A stretch of 64,000 nt of DNA from Embiotoca jacksoni (GCA_022577435.1 JAKOON010000013.1:17936012-18000011), one strand, 5' to 3'. Positions 1 through 13,576 are shown, numbered from the stretch's first letter. Made by a program: numbers and translations. The notes: generated by a model from the sequence alone, not told the origin.

Positions 1-3000
1 AGAACCCTCCCCTGGATAAATAAAGGTTCAAAAAGGCCGTGCAGCAGGCAGACATTGGGGGGAAAAAAGACAGTGGAAGAAAGGGAGAAGGATGAAGGGA
101 GACTGTCCCTTTCAGCAGATGAACTGGCCCAGAGAAAAATGGCGAGGTGGACTACAGGGTGCCCTGAACAAATTGTTCATATGGCTCCATAGAAGCAGCG
201 TTTGTGGTCCTGGGGTGATGTGAGGTGAACTGCAGAGCTCAGAAGGGAAGGCTTAACTGAGATGAATGCACAATATACTGTACAGTATACTGAACACTGC
301 CTCAAGTACAATATCTTTTCACCTGAAGTTGTTGTTTTCCAATGAAGACCTTTCTCTGAAGCAAAATTATATATCTGTGCCTCTCAATGTCTACTCCTCC
401 TGAGTTTTACATGGACTATATTTAAGTTATGTATAGATCTCCCTGCGCTGTGCAACAGATACAGCCGGTGAAGTTGCAATTCCCTCGCTGACCTGGCTGT
501 CACGATGACTGATAGACTATTGGCGTAGCTCGCAGCGTGCTCTGAACAACTCTTTCCTGTTGTACTTTTCCTCGCAGAATGTCACCCGGGGACAACAGCA
601 GCCAGCTTCAAATGTGATTCCTCCACTCCAGTTATTATCATTATTGCTATCATATCACATCACACCACTGTGGCCACTTTATTACCGTGTCTGTGCAGCA
701 GGGCAATGCGACTCTGACAGTGCAATTCATTACAGCCAGTCAACTTTATGACCATACAGGGTAGTTTAGTTTTAGCCCAATCTGGATTAGCACTGGCATG
801 TTAGGTCTGAACATGCCTCCATTGTGGCCCGGCCTCAGCAGCTAAACATGCCCGTGATCCCCTGTTTGTGTTGTAGTTACATCTTTAATCCAGGATCCTG
901 CGTCCCCATGCCAAAATCAGATTACCAGAGTCAATTAAACTTGATCCATAATCTCACACCGGCACAGTGGGTGCAAGGTTATCAGGCCTGCAAAATAAAA
1001 TAGGACAAGTACACTGCTGATCTCTGATATGCTACACGCTCAGTGATGGTAATGATGATGAATTGCAACAACACTTATGCAACCTACATGCAAATAATTC
1101 CTAGATTCATGCAAATTTAAGGCGTTTGGGTTTTAATTGATGCTTTTGAGAGTGCAGAATCTGTAGGCCCATCTGTGATATATGTCCCCGCAAATGTTCC
1201 CCTTCCCCTGTTGTAATCACACTGGTGCACGCAAGAATGCACAAACAATGTGGGAAAGAGGGGAGAGGAAGGGAGTGAGAGGAAAACAAAATTAAAATCC
1301 TCTAGTGAACAGCCCGCGGCTGCCGGCTCCCAGCTCCCATCCAGCACTGTATTTTATCATCCTTGAGTGGCCGCGCCAACTCCGGAGCAGAACTGGAGTG
1401 AGTGTGCAAATCAAACCCGCTCCGGCTCGCCCGTACATACAGGATAACAGCGAGAGGGACAGCGGCGGGACAGAATAACCTCCGGACTGGACGACAGTCA
1501 GAGATAATGGTCATACACCATTAACGAGGGTCATCAGTGTTTCAGCTGTGCCTTGTGGCTGTCACTCAGCTAGTAGCTTTGAGATACGGTCACACTCGTA
1601 ATCAGCACCTCAACCGGCCGATGTTCAAACAAGGCCCACTGCTAACCGAGTAATCAAATCACATGGAATCAAGTACACATCCGTCAAATCAACAAACATT
1701 ACGAGCTGATGAGGAACCTCGCCGCAATAAAAAGATGAAGCCCCTCTAGATGAGCACCGTCATCTGACGCACAGACATATCAGTCGAGCTGTATTTATCT
1801 CCTCTATCATCAAGGGGGCATTGTTTCATTAGCATTAATTTATCCAGAGCCTCAGATTAGAAGTGTTGTATTTAGCTTCCAGCTATTCAAATGCCTATAC
1901 AGAAGTTATTGTAATTGCTGTTCTGTGCAGATATTTAAAGCGTGACTATCAAATAAATGGGCCTTGTGCACTGTTCAACCTTGCAAACAGAGCAAAAGCT
2001 CATAATTCACTGTCGGCAAACCCCCCTCGACAACCGGAACAAAGAGACGTGAATACTCAAGTCTGCTACAGACAGAATGAATCAATAGGAATAAATGTGA
2101 AAGCAGGGAGAAGACTTCTTTTTAATACAGGGCAGAAACACTGGGAGGACTGTAATCTCTTTTTTTCTGTAGCCTTTATTTTTCTTGGGAAGATTTCATG
2201 AGAAGGATGCCTTCTCATACCGTTAAACACGCCGGCTACTGGGAGTGACCTGATCTGACCACATACAGACTGCTGTTTATTGAGAAGCTCCACTGTGACG
2301 AGCAGTGATTTAAGTGATTTTTCTTAAAGGCTTCTTTACTACTTTGTCAGTTCTGAGTACAATATTGAATTCAGATCCTTTCACTCCCCTTATTTAGGCT
2401 GCAATTGTCAGTAACTTTCACTTATGAATAACTAAACCTCACAAATCCAGCAGAGATCTGAGAAAAAAGAACGACTACCACTGAATTAATGTTAAAAACC
2501 TAAAGCAGCAGCCTCTCAAGACTCTCTGAGCTGAGCTCTTAGTTCATACCAGTTATTAATGCTGATCAAGTCTTAAGTATGAACACCAGAAAATCACGAA
2601 AAAGATGTTTGCTCGAAAAAAAACTTTGTTTGAGGCACTAAAAGTAAGGTGCGATGAAAAATTTTAAAATTATCTTTGAGATCATTGAGCAATGCTGCAG
2701 AAGAATTTGGGACTAATCAGGCGCCTTCCTTGTGGTGCGGCATGATGGAGAAGAACACAAACATTGAAAGACTTTTGCGAGGTCTGTCCATCAGTTCGAA
2801 CCACAACGGAAATGAAGAAGCTGCTCACAGTTGCAACGAATTCATGTAAAACACAGGAACACAAAATGTTAATTGCTTTTTCACTTGGTAGACAAAGTCA
2901 TTCGTCAGTCACCTGTTTGCTCGCACTGAGCTGTCATGCAAAGCGCTGACCTGACTGTGGGAAGCAGCGAGGACACTGATATGTGGACAGACGGGGACAG

Positions 3001-4404
3001 GGATTAAACCACCCACACTGAGATTAATCGACGACCTGCTGAACCTCCTCTGCTGCAGCCACCAGAAAGTAAGTAATACGACTTAAATCTATCAAAACTA
3101 TCTTGAAAAACAAACAGTATGCTTTCTGAAGTTCAAATGGGAACGACAGTGGAGAGTATTTTCATTATAAAGACAATGTCCTGTGAAAATTTGCAAATAT
3201 TGCAAAAATACCATGTTGAATGGATTTGGGATACAGAGACAGTCATCAGCTTGCAAAAGACATAAACTAAGAATAAGAAACCTGACAGCTTAAAGTTTTT
3301 ATTACAGCTCTCCAGTAATAAAATGAGCATAAAGAGATAAAAATCTGTTTGTAGCCTCAGAGCTTAGTGAATCCAGATGTTTTGCCAACTTGGAACTGAA
3401 TCCAAAATGGCAGCAGCTATAGGAACCCAGCCTCAAGGCGTTTACACACAGGGGATCAATTTTTGTACATTTGTTAATATGTTTATTTGAACTGTTGATT
3501 TTGTACTTTCACACAGAACGTGAGTGATACACTGCAAAGAAGGGACTTTTCATTTTTTCAGGAGAAGGTCGATTTTTCTCAGCTTTTACACCGCCAATGA
3601 AGGCATCAACCATTAACACGGTGTCTTTCAGGTGACATCCTGAGTTTTCGCTGGGGAGAATATTCATAAATATGCTGCACTGGAAGATCATATGCAGAGG
3701 GACCTGCACACCACCACTAAAGCCCCGACGCAGCAGGCAGAACACACAGTTTCGTCCGTGTATCATCAGGTCTGAAACCAAAATATTCCCAAACTGAACT
3801 CGTTCTTTCTCAGATCGGCTGCCTGCCTGTTTGTCCAGCTGCTGTATCATGACTGACTTTTGTGCACTATGACACATCACGTTAAATCATCTGTGTCGCT
3901 CTAAAGGAAAAACAAGCAAATGTTACAACAGTATTGAAGTTTTCCTCCTACCGTGGTATATCTTACTACCAGTCGTATATTTTTTGCCATTTTGAATCCA
4001 TCAGTTTTGTTCTAAAGAATAAGCTCCACCTTTAAATAAAAAATAGATCTATTTTTTTTTAATCTGTCACAAATTCACACTGATATGAACAGTTTTGATG
4101 CGAAATATTCACCGGCAATGATTTCGCATGATCATTTCGTTTATTTGCCCCCGGTGAGTAAAAACCTTTACTTTAATGGATACATTTTTCACCCCAAAAT
4201 TTGATTCAATCCACAAACCTGCCGCTCCACACCTGAGAAAAAAAATCTTCCATTTATTTTTAGCTAGGAGAACATGAATCAATACAAATACATCTGAGAG
4301 AAGATTACTGTAAAATATGGAACAAAGAAAATGGAATGAGACTAACCTGCTTTTTAACTGAACGTGAGAGCGAGCCTGAAACTCTGCCCACCAACATGTC
4401 TCTC

Positions 4405-4406
<2 letters not shown>
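1..4406. other. Non-coding stretch, no gene seen
   Basis: I find no convincing coding exon, RNA gene or recognisable transposon here. The short open frames lack codon structure or motifs and are not bounded by good splice sites. A CpG-dense patch near 1311-1500 is listed separately. Base composition is AT-leaning and typical of vertebrate intron or intergenic DNA. If the adhesion-receptor gene at 21 kb runs leftward, this may be one of its introns or 3' flank; that is inference. Confidence 0.6.
1311..1500. promoter_or_regulatory. CpG-dense patch, possible regulatory element
   Basis: About 16 CpG dinucleotides occur in roughly 190 bases, within surroundings that are CpG-poor. The patch contains motifs such as gcggctgccgg and ctccggctcgcccg. 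Vertebrate promoters and enhancers often retain CpGs, so a regulatory role is possible. No start codon context, TATA box or splice pattern supports a specific transcript. Confidence 0.25.

Positions 4407-4488
<82 letters not shown>
4407..4488 (+). repeat. (TG)41 microsatellite
   Basis: Uninterrupted TG dinucleotide array of 82 bases followed by a short GA-rich tail. It lies 159 bases before a long CA array, so the two are inverted relative to each other. The open frames running through it are artefacts of the repeat. Confidence 0.97.
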
Positions 4489-4491
<3 letters not shown>

Positions 4492-4645
4492 GAGAGAGAG
4501 TAAGATGGTTGGGAGGTGTTGTCTGAGAAGGGTGACTCATCTCTTCCAGTTGCTACACACTACTGAATGCTCAATGGATGGAGCTCCACGTCTGCTCCCA
4601 TGTGTGGACACACACCACGCTCATGGTCACAGGCGGAGACATCAA

Positions 4646-4754
<109 letters not shown>

Positions 4755-4842
4755 TCCAGAAACAGCTCTCACACACGCTGCTCACGCTCAGTTCTCAGCT
4801 CCCTGAGACTGCATGCTGTTCAACACAGAGCGCGGGATGGGA

Positions 4843-4854
4843 GGGGGGGGGGGG
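4843..4854 (+). repeat. Poly-G run
   Basis: Twelve consecutive G residues between the CA arrays. Such a run can vary in length and is prone to sequencing error. Confidence 0.85.
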
Positions 4855-5156
4855 ATATATTACACCAAGCCCATCCCTCCCAGGTCGATACGTTGGACCA
4901 AAACATGCCATTTTTTTCTCCAGTCACTATGGATGAGAGCGGGTCAGAGCTTCGCAGGTTCTGCTCTGTTAACACTTAAAGACGGCGCGTCCTCTCCGCC
5001 ACGCCGCAAAGCCGGCCGCTGCAAAGCAACACAATGCAAACAGCCTCTCTAACAGAATACATCACTCGCTGGCAATGGAGGTCTCAGTGGGTAAATAAGC
5101 TTAGGTTTGCCTGTGTGGTTCTTAGCGGTGCAGAGCTGCTGTATTTACAGAGGTCT

Positions 5157-5158
<2 letters not shown>

Positions 5159-5248
<90 letters not shown>
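5159..5248 (+). repeat. (CA)45 microsatellite
   Basis: Pure CA array of 90 bases, the third long dinucleotide array within 850 bases. Apparent ORFs through it are artefacts. Confidence 0.97.
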
Positions 5249-5249
<1 letters not shown>

Positions 5250-6985
5250 CTGTTGCTGTGCACCATTTTCATGTGCTCTTTCTCTGTCTCCACTACAAAC
5301 CTCTCAGTCCTTTTCAGCACCGGCTGACAACATAAAAACAAAACCCGTAAAATGTGATGACTCTATTTCCATCGCCGTAGAAACCACATTGCCACCGCAG
5401 CTTTTTTAAATGAAATGCATATTTGCAGGTGAAGTGTGAGGAGGTCTGGCCATCGTCTGCCCCGGAAAAGCACAAAATAAACGCTTTAAAAAAACAATGA
5501 ATGGGCTTGTCGGGGAAGTGAAATGACAACTGCTGCCATGTGCTGGAACTGCGGTGGCATTTAGCCCCCTGAGACAAAGGTACTGAGAGAGAAGTGGGGT
5601 GGAGGGACGCTCTTCAATGCATGCAGTCAGCTGTGCAAAGAGTGAATGCATGAGGAATGTTAGGTGAAGCACGGAGAACAATTAAAAGCAGTAGTATAGA
5701 GGGTAAGGAGATGAAGAAAGATGACATTAGATAGAAACAGAGACAAATGGAGAGCGAAGGACAGAAAGGTAAATCATTATCCCTTCAGCCTGAGAACGTG
5801 CTGTATGTCTGACTTCATGTGTCTCTGAGTCTCTCTCCATCGCCTGCACCCCTCTTACCGAATGCATCGCAATTTTCCTCCATTTTTGATTACAGATTGC
5901 TGGCGGTGATCTCAGCCCAGTTCCATTTTACCATCTGACAGTTGTGTTATCAGTGCCATTTAGACCTAAGTGGACGCTCCATCTCCTCCGCTGGCAATTT
6001 ACATGTTTGCATCTCGTTAGGGCCATTTGTAACGTAGAGGCAGCGTGTCAGGACAGTGAACGAGGAGGGAATTTCACCACCCCCATTACTTTTCACCTTT
6101 GATACCGCAGCACATCGCTCATCCGCTGGAATGGGATTTTGGAGACGGGATTTTTTTAATATTTTGGAGGTTGAAATGACCCGTCTATGGATGTACGATT
6201 CACTGTGACAGACTGCATCTACTATCACACGGATCTCCACCCACTCTGACTCTCAAGCACACGTGAGCTCATAAAAAGATTGATGTAAAACACTTGACGA
6301 TACCAGGATACTCTTGAGGATGTGAAATGTTTTCCTTTTGAAAGAATATCTACTGCCATCCATCAAACAAACATTTTAGTATTCTGCTGCTTCACAGAAA
6401 AGCTAACTTGTCACTCTGAGGCCTGTTAGAATTATTACATCATCTTCAGATTGCAATTGTTTGAGCTGATCGCAATCATTTTATGTAATCATTGGAATTG
6501 CTTCCTTTAAAGACAACTGAAACGTTGCATTTTCATCATTTCCACTTTGTTTTTGACTGGTGTTCTTTAATGCGCCCCCTTCTTCTGCTATGATTTAATG
6601 TCCCATAAGTGGAGAATTAGCGCCACCAACTGTTTATCTCGAGGCGCTTAACTTCTACTATTTGAGCGACAGCAGTATCTTTTCACATTAACATCATGGA
6701 TGTAGTTGCAAAGCCAAACAGCAAAACAAGATGCGAGTACATTTTGGTTTTGAACACCGTGTGAAAAAGGACAGCCGATGACTTGGAGGAGGTGATTTAT
6801 TCTTTACTTAAAGCAAAACTGCGGCGTGCAAAGGCGCTCGGTGTATGTGTATTATTATCATGCTATCATTAGCCTCATAATATAACAGTGGCATAAAATG
6901 AACAGAAAAAGACAACTAAAATGTTAATCGCAGTTATTTGTACAACAATTAATCGTCAACTAAGATTGCGACAGGCATATAGTCA
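5249..6985. other. Non-coding stretch, no feature seen
   Basis: No exon, RNA gene or transposon is recognisable here. Short open frames in both directions have no motif and no flanking splice signals. Confidence 0.55.
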
Positions 6986-6989
6986 CATA

Positions 6990-7215
6990 GCATGGCTGCG
7001 GCAACTGTCGCTCACAGCTTCAGTTTTCTTCGCTGTAAATACAGTCTGGGACCTCGGCTTGTATTAGTGTTTGCTCAGCCACTCAGCCAAGGGCGGACCA
7101 ATCAGCAACAAGTGTCGGTTGTTAACCGCGTGTGTCCCACCCCTCCTTCACTTGAACTTTCAGCACACCTCATCAAGCTGCTGGCGTTCATTAAAACAAT
7201 GAAAAAAATATGACG
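6990..7215 (-). repeat. Dispersed repeat family B, copy 1
   Basis: Reading the minus strand, this segment matches 43.7-44.0 kb. Shared blocks, in order, include ttgttttaatgaacgcc, a variant of gatgaggtg, cacttg, ctgattggtccgccc and gaagctgtgagcgacag. A third, shorter copy starts at 51.13 kb. No transposase frame or terminal inverted repeat was identified, so the class is unknown; a non-autonomous DNA transposon is possible. Confidence 0.75.
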
Positions 7216-7498
7216 TACAAGAAACACTTTGGTGGACGTGGGCCGTAGGTAGTTGCAGCGCAGGCAGAGTGTCGGCCGGTTTCAGCGCGTGCTGATTGGT
7301 TCAAATTAATCTGAGGTCTACACTTAATTGGATGGAACGACTGCAAACGATTCCCTATGGAGGGTGAGCAGACCAATATTCAGACGGTGAAACTGGGTCT
7401 GGTTGCAACAAACTAATAATCACCACCACTAAATGGCTGCGGAGCTCAACTGACCTTGAACAATCTGAAGTGCTGATATTGGAAGAGTCACACACTTA

Positions 7499-8673
7499 GG
7501 GCCTGATTTACTAAGATCTCAAATAAAGGGTACTAAATTGCATGTTCCTTCTAAAAGTTAGCACTTTTTTTTGCACCCGTTTTGCAGGTGATTTACTAAG
7601 AGTAATCGTGTCATTGAAATCAGGTGCAAATCGCTGAATATAAATGAGAGTTTGCGGGTGTTGAAGTGATTCCAGCAATGGAAAACAGAGTGACCGCAAA
7701 AGCAAAAGGAAATCTGATCCCATTGAAATTAAGAAATATAAATATAACAAGAACAAAACGCCATATAGAAGATTATCAGCAAGAAAGTCAATACTGTAGG
7801 AAAAACAAAAAGGTGAAAAAAAGTCTTAATAATAAAACGTTGGCCAATAAACGAGGAGGGACGGTAGATGAGATCCTCCAACAAACAGCGATCAGCAGGT
7901 CCAGATCTGTCTGTGATGAGCAGGTGACTTGGTTTCATTCAGTTCAGTTCATCAGCGAGTGCTCGAGTACCTCATGAAGCTACCTGTGAATTCTGCAGGA
8001 CACGTTCAGCACCTGTGACAGTACACCTGAATAACGGGACTGGGTGGGGTATCCAAGCAGCGATACGCTGGGACGACGCAGAGGCAGGAAAATGCTGAGT
8101 CGTAAGAAGTTTTGACATTGCTAGTATTTTGTGGCTCCTCCTTGTTGCTGGCTGTCAATCATCATTCAGTTCATTCAATAACTCAGAATGTCATCGCTTG
8201 AAAGACGATATGTCTGAATCATTTTTCCCTCTGTCATCTCAAAAGTGTTTCCACGGGTGTAAAACCCCGTCCTCAACGTATTCTTTGGTTTCCCTGCGTC
8301 TCCTTCTCACCACAATAAGAGCAGCCGTCTCTCCTGATTTGCGGATCTGATTAATACGTTCCTTTCAGTCGTACTAAAATACACACGCGATCATTTCTCC
8401 TATATTTACTTTCAGGTTTAGTAAAGATCGTTGCAGGTGCTAAATTGTTCCATTTGCATGTTCCTTCAGTATTTTTTACCTTCGAGCAGAAACGCTCAAT
8501 ATTACATATGCATGCAGGCAAACACGCAAAATGGACAACGTGTGTTAAATTGCACATTTGAAAGACGCAATCCTCACTGCACGTCGTTAGTAGATCTGCT
8601 TGGATATTTTTTTGCAGGTGGTGTGGAGTTTGTACGTGATTTTACACACACGGACCTTTAGTGAATCAGGCCC
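7499..8673. mobile_element. TIR element, PIF/Harbinger-like candidate (1175 bp)
   Basis: The left end gggcctgatttactaa and the right end, whose reverse complement is gggcctgattcactaaa, form terminal inverted repeats. The left flank is TTA and the right flank ATA, close to the 3-bp TWA duplication of PIF/Harbinger elements but not identical. Near both ends there are related subterminal blocks: ctaaattgcatgttcc on the left, ctaaattg plus gcatgttccttc on the right, and tttttgcaggtg near both. The open frames inside (such as 7666-7977, plus) show no transposase or Myb-like motif I recognise. I regard it as a non-autonomous or decayed element; superfamily is tentative. Confidence 0.6.
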
Positions 8674-9119
8674 ATAGTGTTTCATTAAATGAATTTCACT
8701 AGATCATTCCTTAGACTTCTAAAAATAAACTATTTCAATCCCTTAGTCATAGTAGTTATTAGTCATATCTTGTGTTTCTGCAGTAACGTTGTTCAAATTC
8801 TCTGTTCATTTTTTTAATAGCTATTTTTCCACCTACAGCAGTTGTGCACAGCCGGTTGTCCAAAGGACGGGAACAGACTCTTTGAACAGACTCTCCTGAG
8901 GTTTCTTTCTTTTTTCCTTATGTGCTGAGATTGTTTGAGGAGTTATACCTTGTTGCTGTCTCGGGCCTACAAAGCCCTGGGAGCCCCATGGGCATGGTGT
9001 ACAGGTGGGAGGAGAGGTGCACACAGGTGGGGGTTCATTCCAATGAAGCAGCACAAAGAAAGTTGTTGGTATTTTGGTGGAAAATATCTCCTGGTGTTTG
9101 TGCTGAGAATTGACAACCA
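8674..9119. other. Non-coding stretch, no feature seen
   Basis: Spacer between the TIR element and the modular repeat at 9.1 kb. Nothing further is recognised. Confidence 0.5.
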
Positions 9120-9545
9120 GTTCTCATCCCAGGTCGTCAAATACTGATGTTCTATAACAGCCGATGGTCATTTCAGGGATACACACACAAGGTGTCTTAG
9201 GTTTTTAATCACTAAAAAAACCCCACATGGTTAGGGTTAACTAAGAGGTTTTAGGGTGAGAAAATGAAAATGATTTGGGTCGAAATAGATAATTTTATGC
9301 AAGTAAGGTACATCACAACACACTTAAGAGAAATACATGAAGACTTGCTTTATAAAAGACATGAACACGGATTTCCCGGTTGAAAAATCCTGCTTGTTCC
9401 ATCCAACTACCCCTGGACCACAAGTAACAAGTAATGTTACAAAAGTTACTTTGTGTATATTTCATAAAAAAAACAAGACTTGCTTTCTCACAGACCTGAA
9501 CACTGATCTCCCAATCGAAAGTCCGACCACCTTCAACTATAAGTA
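9120..9545 (+). repeat. Modular dispersed repeat family A, copy 1
   Basis: It contains a degenerate form of the 'gtgccttaggtttaggcaccaa' module (here ggtgtcttaggtttttaatc). Two related copies follow of a downstream module (gacatgaacacggattt at 9358 and gacctgaacactgatctcc at about 9490). The same modules recur at 34.0-34.3, 35.8-36.06, 36.9-37.1 and, inverted, at 44.2 kb. It shows no coding potential. The class is not assigned. Confidence 0.65.
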
Positions 9546-12500
9546 GTTTTACATAAGTAACATTACGTACGTTGCTTTATGTATATTTCATTAATTAAAT
9601 ACATTTCGTTGCTAAAAGAAATCCATTACTGTTCCACCCAACCCTCCCATACCTCCTCTCATGACAGTGACAAAACTAAACAGGCAGAAATAAACAAGTG
9701 TGTGCTGCCAGTACAACATCAATCTACCACCACTTTGGTGATTTTATCAGTAAGAGCAAATAATAATTTTAATTCATCACTCCCCAGACAGATGTTTTTA
9801 AATTGGCATAACATAAATGGAAAGTGGTGTGCAGTGATCTAATTATTTGTATAAGGCATTCCAGAGGTACTTGTTGTCCACAGCTGCTTTCTACAGAATT
9901 CAAATGTCCTCCCCCCATTCAATAAATCCCCGCAGCCATCTGAAGCAACATGTGCTGATAAATCTGAGAAGTGCTGTGCCAGAGCGCAGCACCATTACAT
10001 ACGAGCATCCACTGTGTTTAACGTTAATCGTGTGCAAATGACAACAGGCTGCTACAAAATAACCCCTTTGAATTGAGCACACATCAGACTGGTCCATTAT
10101 GACTGCGCATTCTGTTTATCACCACAGCGCTGTGTGACTGCCTCCTCCCTTTCTGTTTCATAAAAGTAGCATTACATATTTCATTCTCGAAATACATTAT
10201 TGTTTAAATGTCTTTGTGTCACATGTTAGGTATGATGAGACCACATATAACGTGAGATACTTTGCCAATCTCACATCATCATTGTGCAGCTTAAATAACA
10301 ACCCATGCCACCTGCTTCATAGCAGTACACTTCAGGTGTTGTGTGTTCAGGTCGCGCTGCTCTGCACCAGACAACAACATCATTTCCTGTAGAAGCCTCT
10401 CTCCATTTGCCGAGCTGTTGTCAACATGCGTCACTGTGATTGGCACAGCTGTTCCCAAGCGATGAGATCAGTGATGTGACCGGCCAAGACTGAATTTATT
10501 AACCACCACACCCCGTGTTTGTTTGTATTCAACTACAACCAGCACCTTTTTTGCACATTCTGTTGAACCCCCAAAAAAGCAGGTGTGCTCCGAGGCGCCT
10601 ATACAGTACGTCCATCCGGGACCCGCTGCTTTGCACTTGTACTTGCATTTGCATGGTTAAAATAGGGCCTATTGTCTGTGCGAGTGGGCTATGCGCATAA
10701 ATTTGACTTCAGTTGACTATTGATGCCTGACGTAAAACATGACTGCAGTTTTTTTTTCTCCCTTTTTAAACCTTCTATCTTCTTCTGCTGAGTAACCTCA
10801 GTCATGAGCCAACTCGCAGTCCAAAATTACAGCACTGCTGATGAATGATGCCGTCTTCTTGTGAGCAGAGATGTACGGGAAGTAGCCAAAAGGACTTTGT
10901 CAAGGATAAGGCTGACATTGTTCTGTGTTTTTCAACAAATCTCATGAAAAGAGCAGCTGGGCACTCAGCAAATGTTACTCAAACAGCAGTACAGTGCATT
11001 CATTGGGACTATTTTTAGCTGCGGATTAATACGCCAGCGTGTATTTATGGTATCAGGACAGTTTATTTAAAAAGGGACAGCAAATAAATTACAGTGTGTG
11101 TGTGTTCACACGATAATGAAGGAACATGTCACCTAATACAACAGTGTGAGGCAGTGTATCAGGCTCTGGCTAGACAGATAATATGTATTAGGAGGAGGAA
11201 AAAAAAAACAATTTATTTGTTTTCCTTGAATTTGCAGATTAAAAAAAAAAAAAAAAAAAATCATTTTCCTTTAAGGCAGCTGTGCTTTTATGGTTCTTCC
11301 TACTGTGTCCTATCATTGGGCACAAATTTATGCTTGAACTGCTTTGTCTGTATAAATTGTCTGTCCCAGATATCATTGTCTTGTAATTCATGATTGGAAG
11401 TGAAAAAAAACCTGAGATTCGTGAACAATTGGAACAGTTGGGTCAAGTCTAATGACTCAGCACCACTTTAGCCCCAAAAAACTATCCTGCAGAAAAACAG
11501 AATTTATAAATAGTGTAAATATATCACATGCCAGAAACTGTGAGACATCTTACTAAAAATGTGAAGGGCTCTTAATAGACCTTGCCACAAGATATACCCC
11601 CTTTGCTTGTCATGTTACCGCTTCCCCTTCAAATTACATAAGTCTAATTTTCTGCTGTCCTTATCTCCATCCTAGGAGAGCACAGGGGGGGCACATTGCA
11701 TCAATAGCTGCTCCCTAATTACAAGCCAAGAAACCAGCAGCAGCAGCAGCACCCTTACAGTACATTAAAAAAAGATGCAACTGCAGGGCATGGCTGTACT
11801 CTCCTCGTGTGCTGAGGAGAAGAATGCACTTTTACAAAGCGAATAGGACACAAGGTCAAATGTCGCCGGGTAGTGGAGGTCAAGATCGGTTCTGCAGGAA
11901 AAGGCCACGCTGTATAATAAAACAACGTTTAATTTTCTGTGTCTATTATGAAAATGACTGCCCCATTAATCCTCCACCTTTTCTGTTTTTGTGTTGATAT
12001 ACTTCTGCTAATCAGAGCCTGGCAGCAGCAGCAGCGAAGCGGAGGGGCAGTGGCGGGCATTCTGGGAGCTGCTGTCTTGGCTGACAACAGAAGTGGACGT
12101 GCAGACAGACAGACAGCCAAACATCCAGCCAGACCACTGGGGTTGGATCGCTTTCCTACACTGCCCTAATAGAGGGAAAAAAAAAATAAGCTCTTAATGT
12201 GTTTGTCTAGACTGGCCAGCATTGTGCAAATGAAGTTCTGTCCGGTTCGGTTAAATGCAGTGCACAGATACAGCAACCCAATTGGAAGCAAGTGACAGGA
12301 ACTCAAACAGAGGCGGAGAGAGGGAAAGGAAAACGACAGAGAGAGAGAGAGAGATAGAGAGGCTGTTTACATTGCGTGCCCTCATTTCTACCCGCGCTGT
12401 CTCCGGGGTTCAGGGAGGGTCGCACTGTAGACATGGGAACAGCTGGTGAGAGGAGGGGAGGTTGGGAAGTGGATGGGGGTGAGGGGGTGGGGGGGGCACA

Positions 12501-13046
12501 TTTGACATGGACAGTTTCAGATCAAAAGCCACATTACGACGTGAACGCTTCCCGTTTTCTGTTTTAGCTTGAACTCTCGTTTGGGTCAGGACTGTGTGTA
12601 CGAACATGGTGCAGGGGACATGAATCATGTGCGTCAGATGGCCTCCGTCACACGCAACATAAAATACATTTTTTTTAAAAAAAAGGACAAGCGGGAGCGG
12701 GTTTCATTTTAATCATTTGTGACTAATCAGAGTCTGTACAGCAGATGTATGCAAGTCTGCTCAGCGTTGCTATTAAAAAAAAGTCTCATCCAAGGGCTCA
12801 TATCTCGCTAATTGTTTGAGAAAATGTGTGCCAAAACCATCAAGTTGGAAATAACATAAAAACGCGACGACATCATTATCTTTCATAAAGACTGCTTGTC
12901 AGCAAGGACAGTTTCACATTTCAGGCAAGCGGTTTTGCCCATGTATAAAAAAAACCTTTCCACGGTTTTGGCTGCCAATTAATCAGTGACTGCATATAAA
13001 CAACATCAAAACCGAGAGACCACCGAATAGCCCATTAACTTTCTTA

Positions 13047-13053
<7 letters not shown>
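9546..13053. other. Non-coding stretch with simple tracts only
   Basis: It holds an A20 tract at 11241-11260, a short GA-rich patch near 12333-12362 and no recognisable exon or transposon. Open frames on both strands have no motif or consistent splice flanks. Confidence 0.55.
11241..11260 (+). repeat. Poly-A tract
   Basis: Twenty consecutive A residues. No retroelement body was recognised on its 5' side, so I do not call it a retroposon tail. Confidence 0.85.

Positions 13054-13079
<26 letters not shown>
13054..13079 (+). repeat. (CA)13 microsatellite
   Basis: Short pure CA array preceded by gcg. Confidence 0.9.
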
Positions 13080-13429
13080 TTAGGTGCAACAATCCCTTCT
13101 GCTGCCAGCAGCACTATTATAATCTTTCATACACTTAGCTGAGGAGCATACATAATTTGAATAACAATAGGTTAAAGCAATGCAATTTGTATCCGGGCTA
13201 AAAGAGGGATACACATTGCATTAAAAATAGAGCGTCCGATACAGAGCAGGGGAAAAAAGGGGCCCAATAGTAAGTATCGTCTTACAGCAGCAATGCTGCA
13301 GTAAAACTGTTGATGTCTGAGATAAATGGTGGTCTGTGAGCTCTGAACTCATTAGTCAGGGAGAAAACAATCAGCATCACATGTTGGGTTATTGGCCAGC
13401 GGCAATCTGTTCTGGGAGTGCAGATTGAA

Positions 13430-13445
13430 GGGGGGGGGGGGGGGG
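13430..13445 (+). repeat. Poly-G run
   Basis: About fifteen consecutive G residues. Length is likely unstable and sequencing-sensitive. Confidence 0.8.
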
Positions 13446-13575
13446 TGGACTGCTGGATGAGCCGGTCCCTTTCCCCTTTCACACCAAAAAGCAAGTCTGC
13501 AGTCCGTAGTCAGCAAACACTGAGAGGTTAAATCAGAGCAGCAGCAACAGAGGGACAGTGTTGCTGTGGTTTCAG

Positions 13576-13576
<1 letters not shown>

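Noticed and set aside
100..185. Minus-strand HPVVHLAIFLWA, resembling the HPVVY start of an ADGRA transmembrane domain
   Set aside because: The frame stops resembling the receptor at once, and there are no splice sites or further transmembrane residues.
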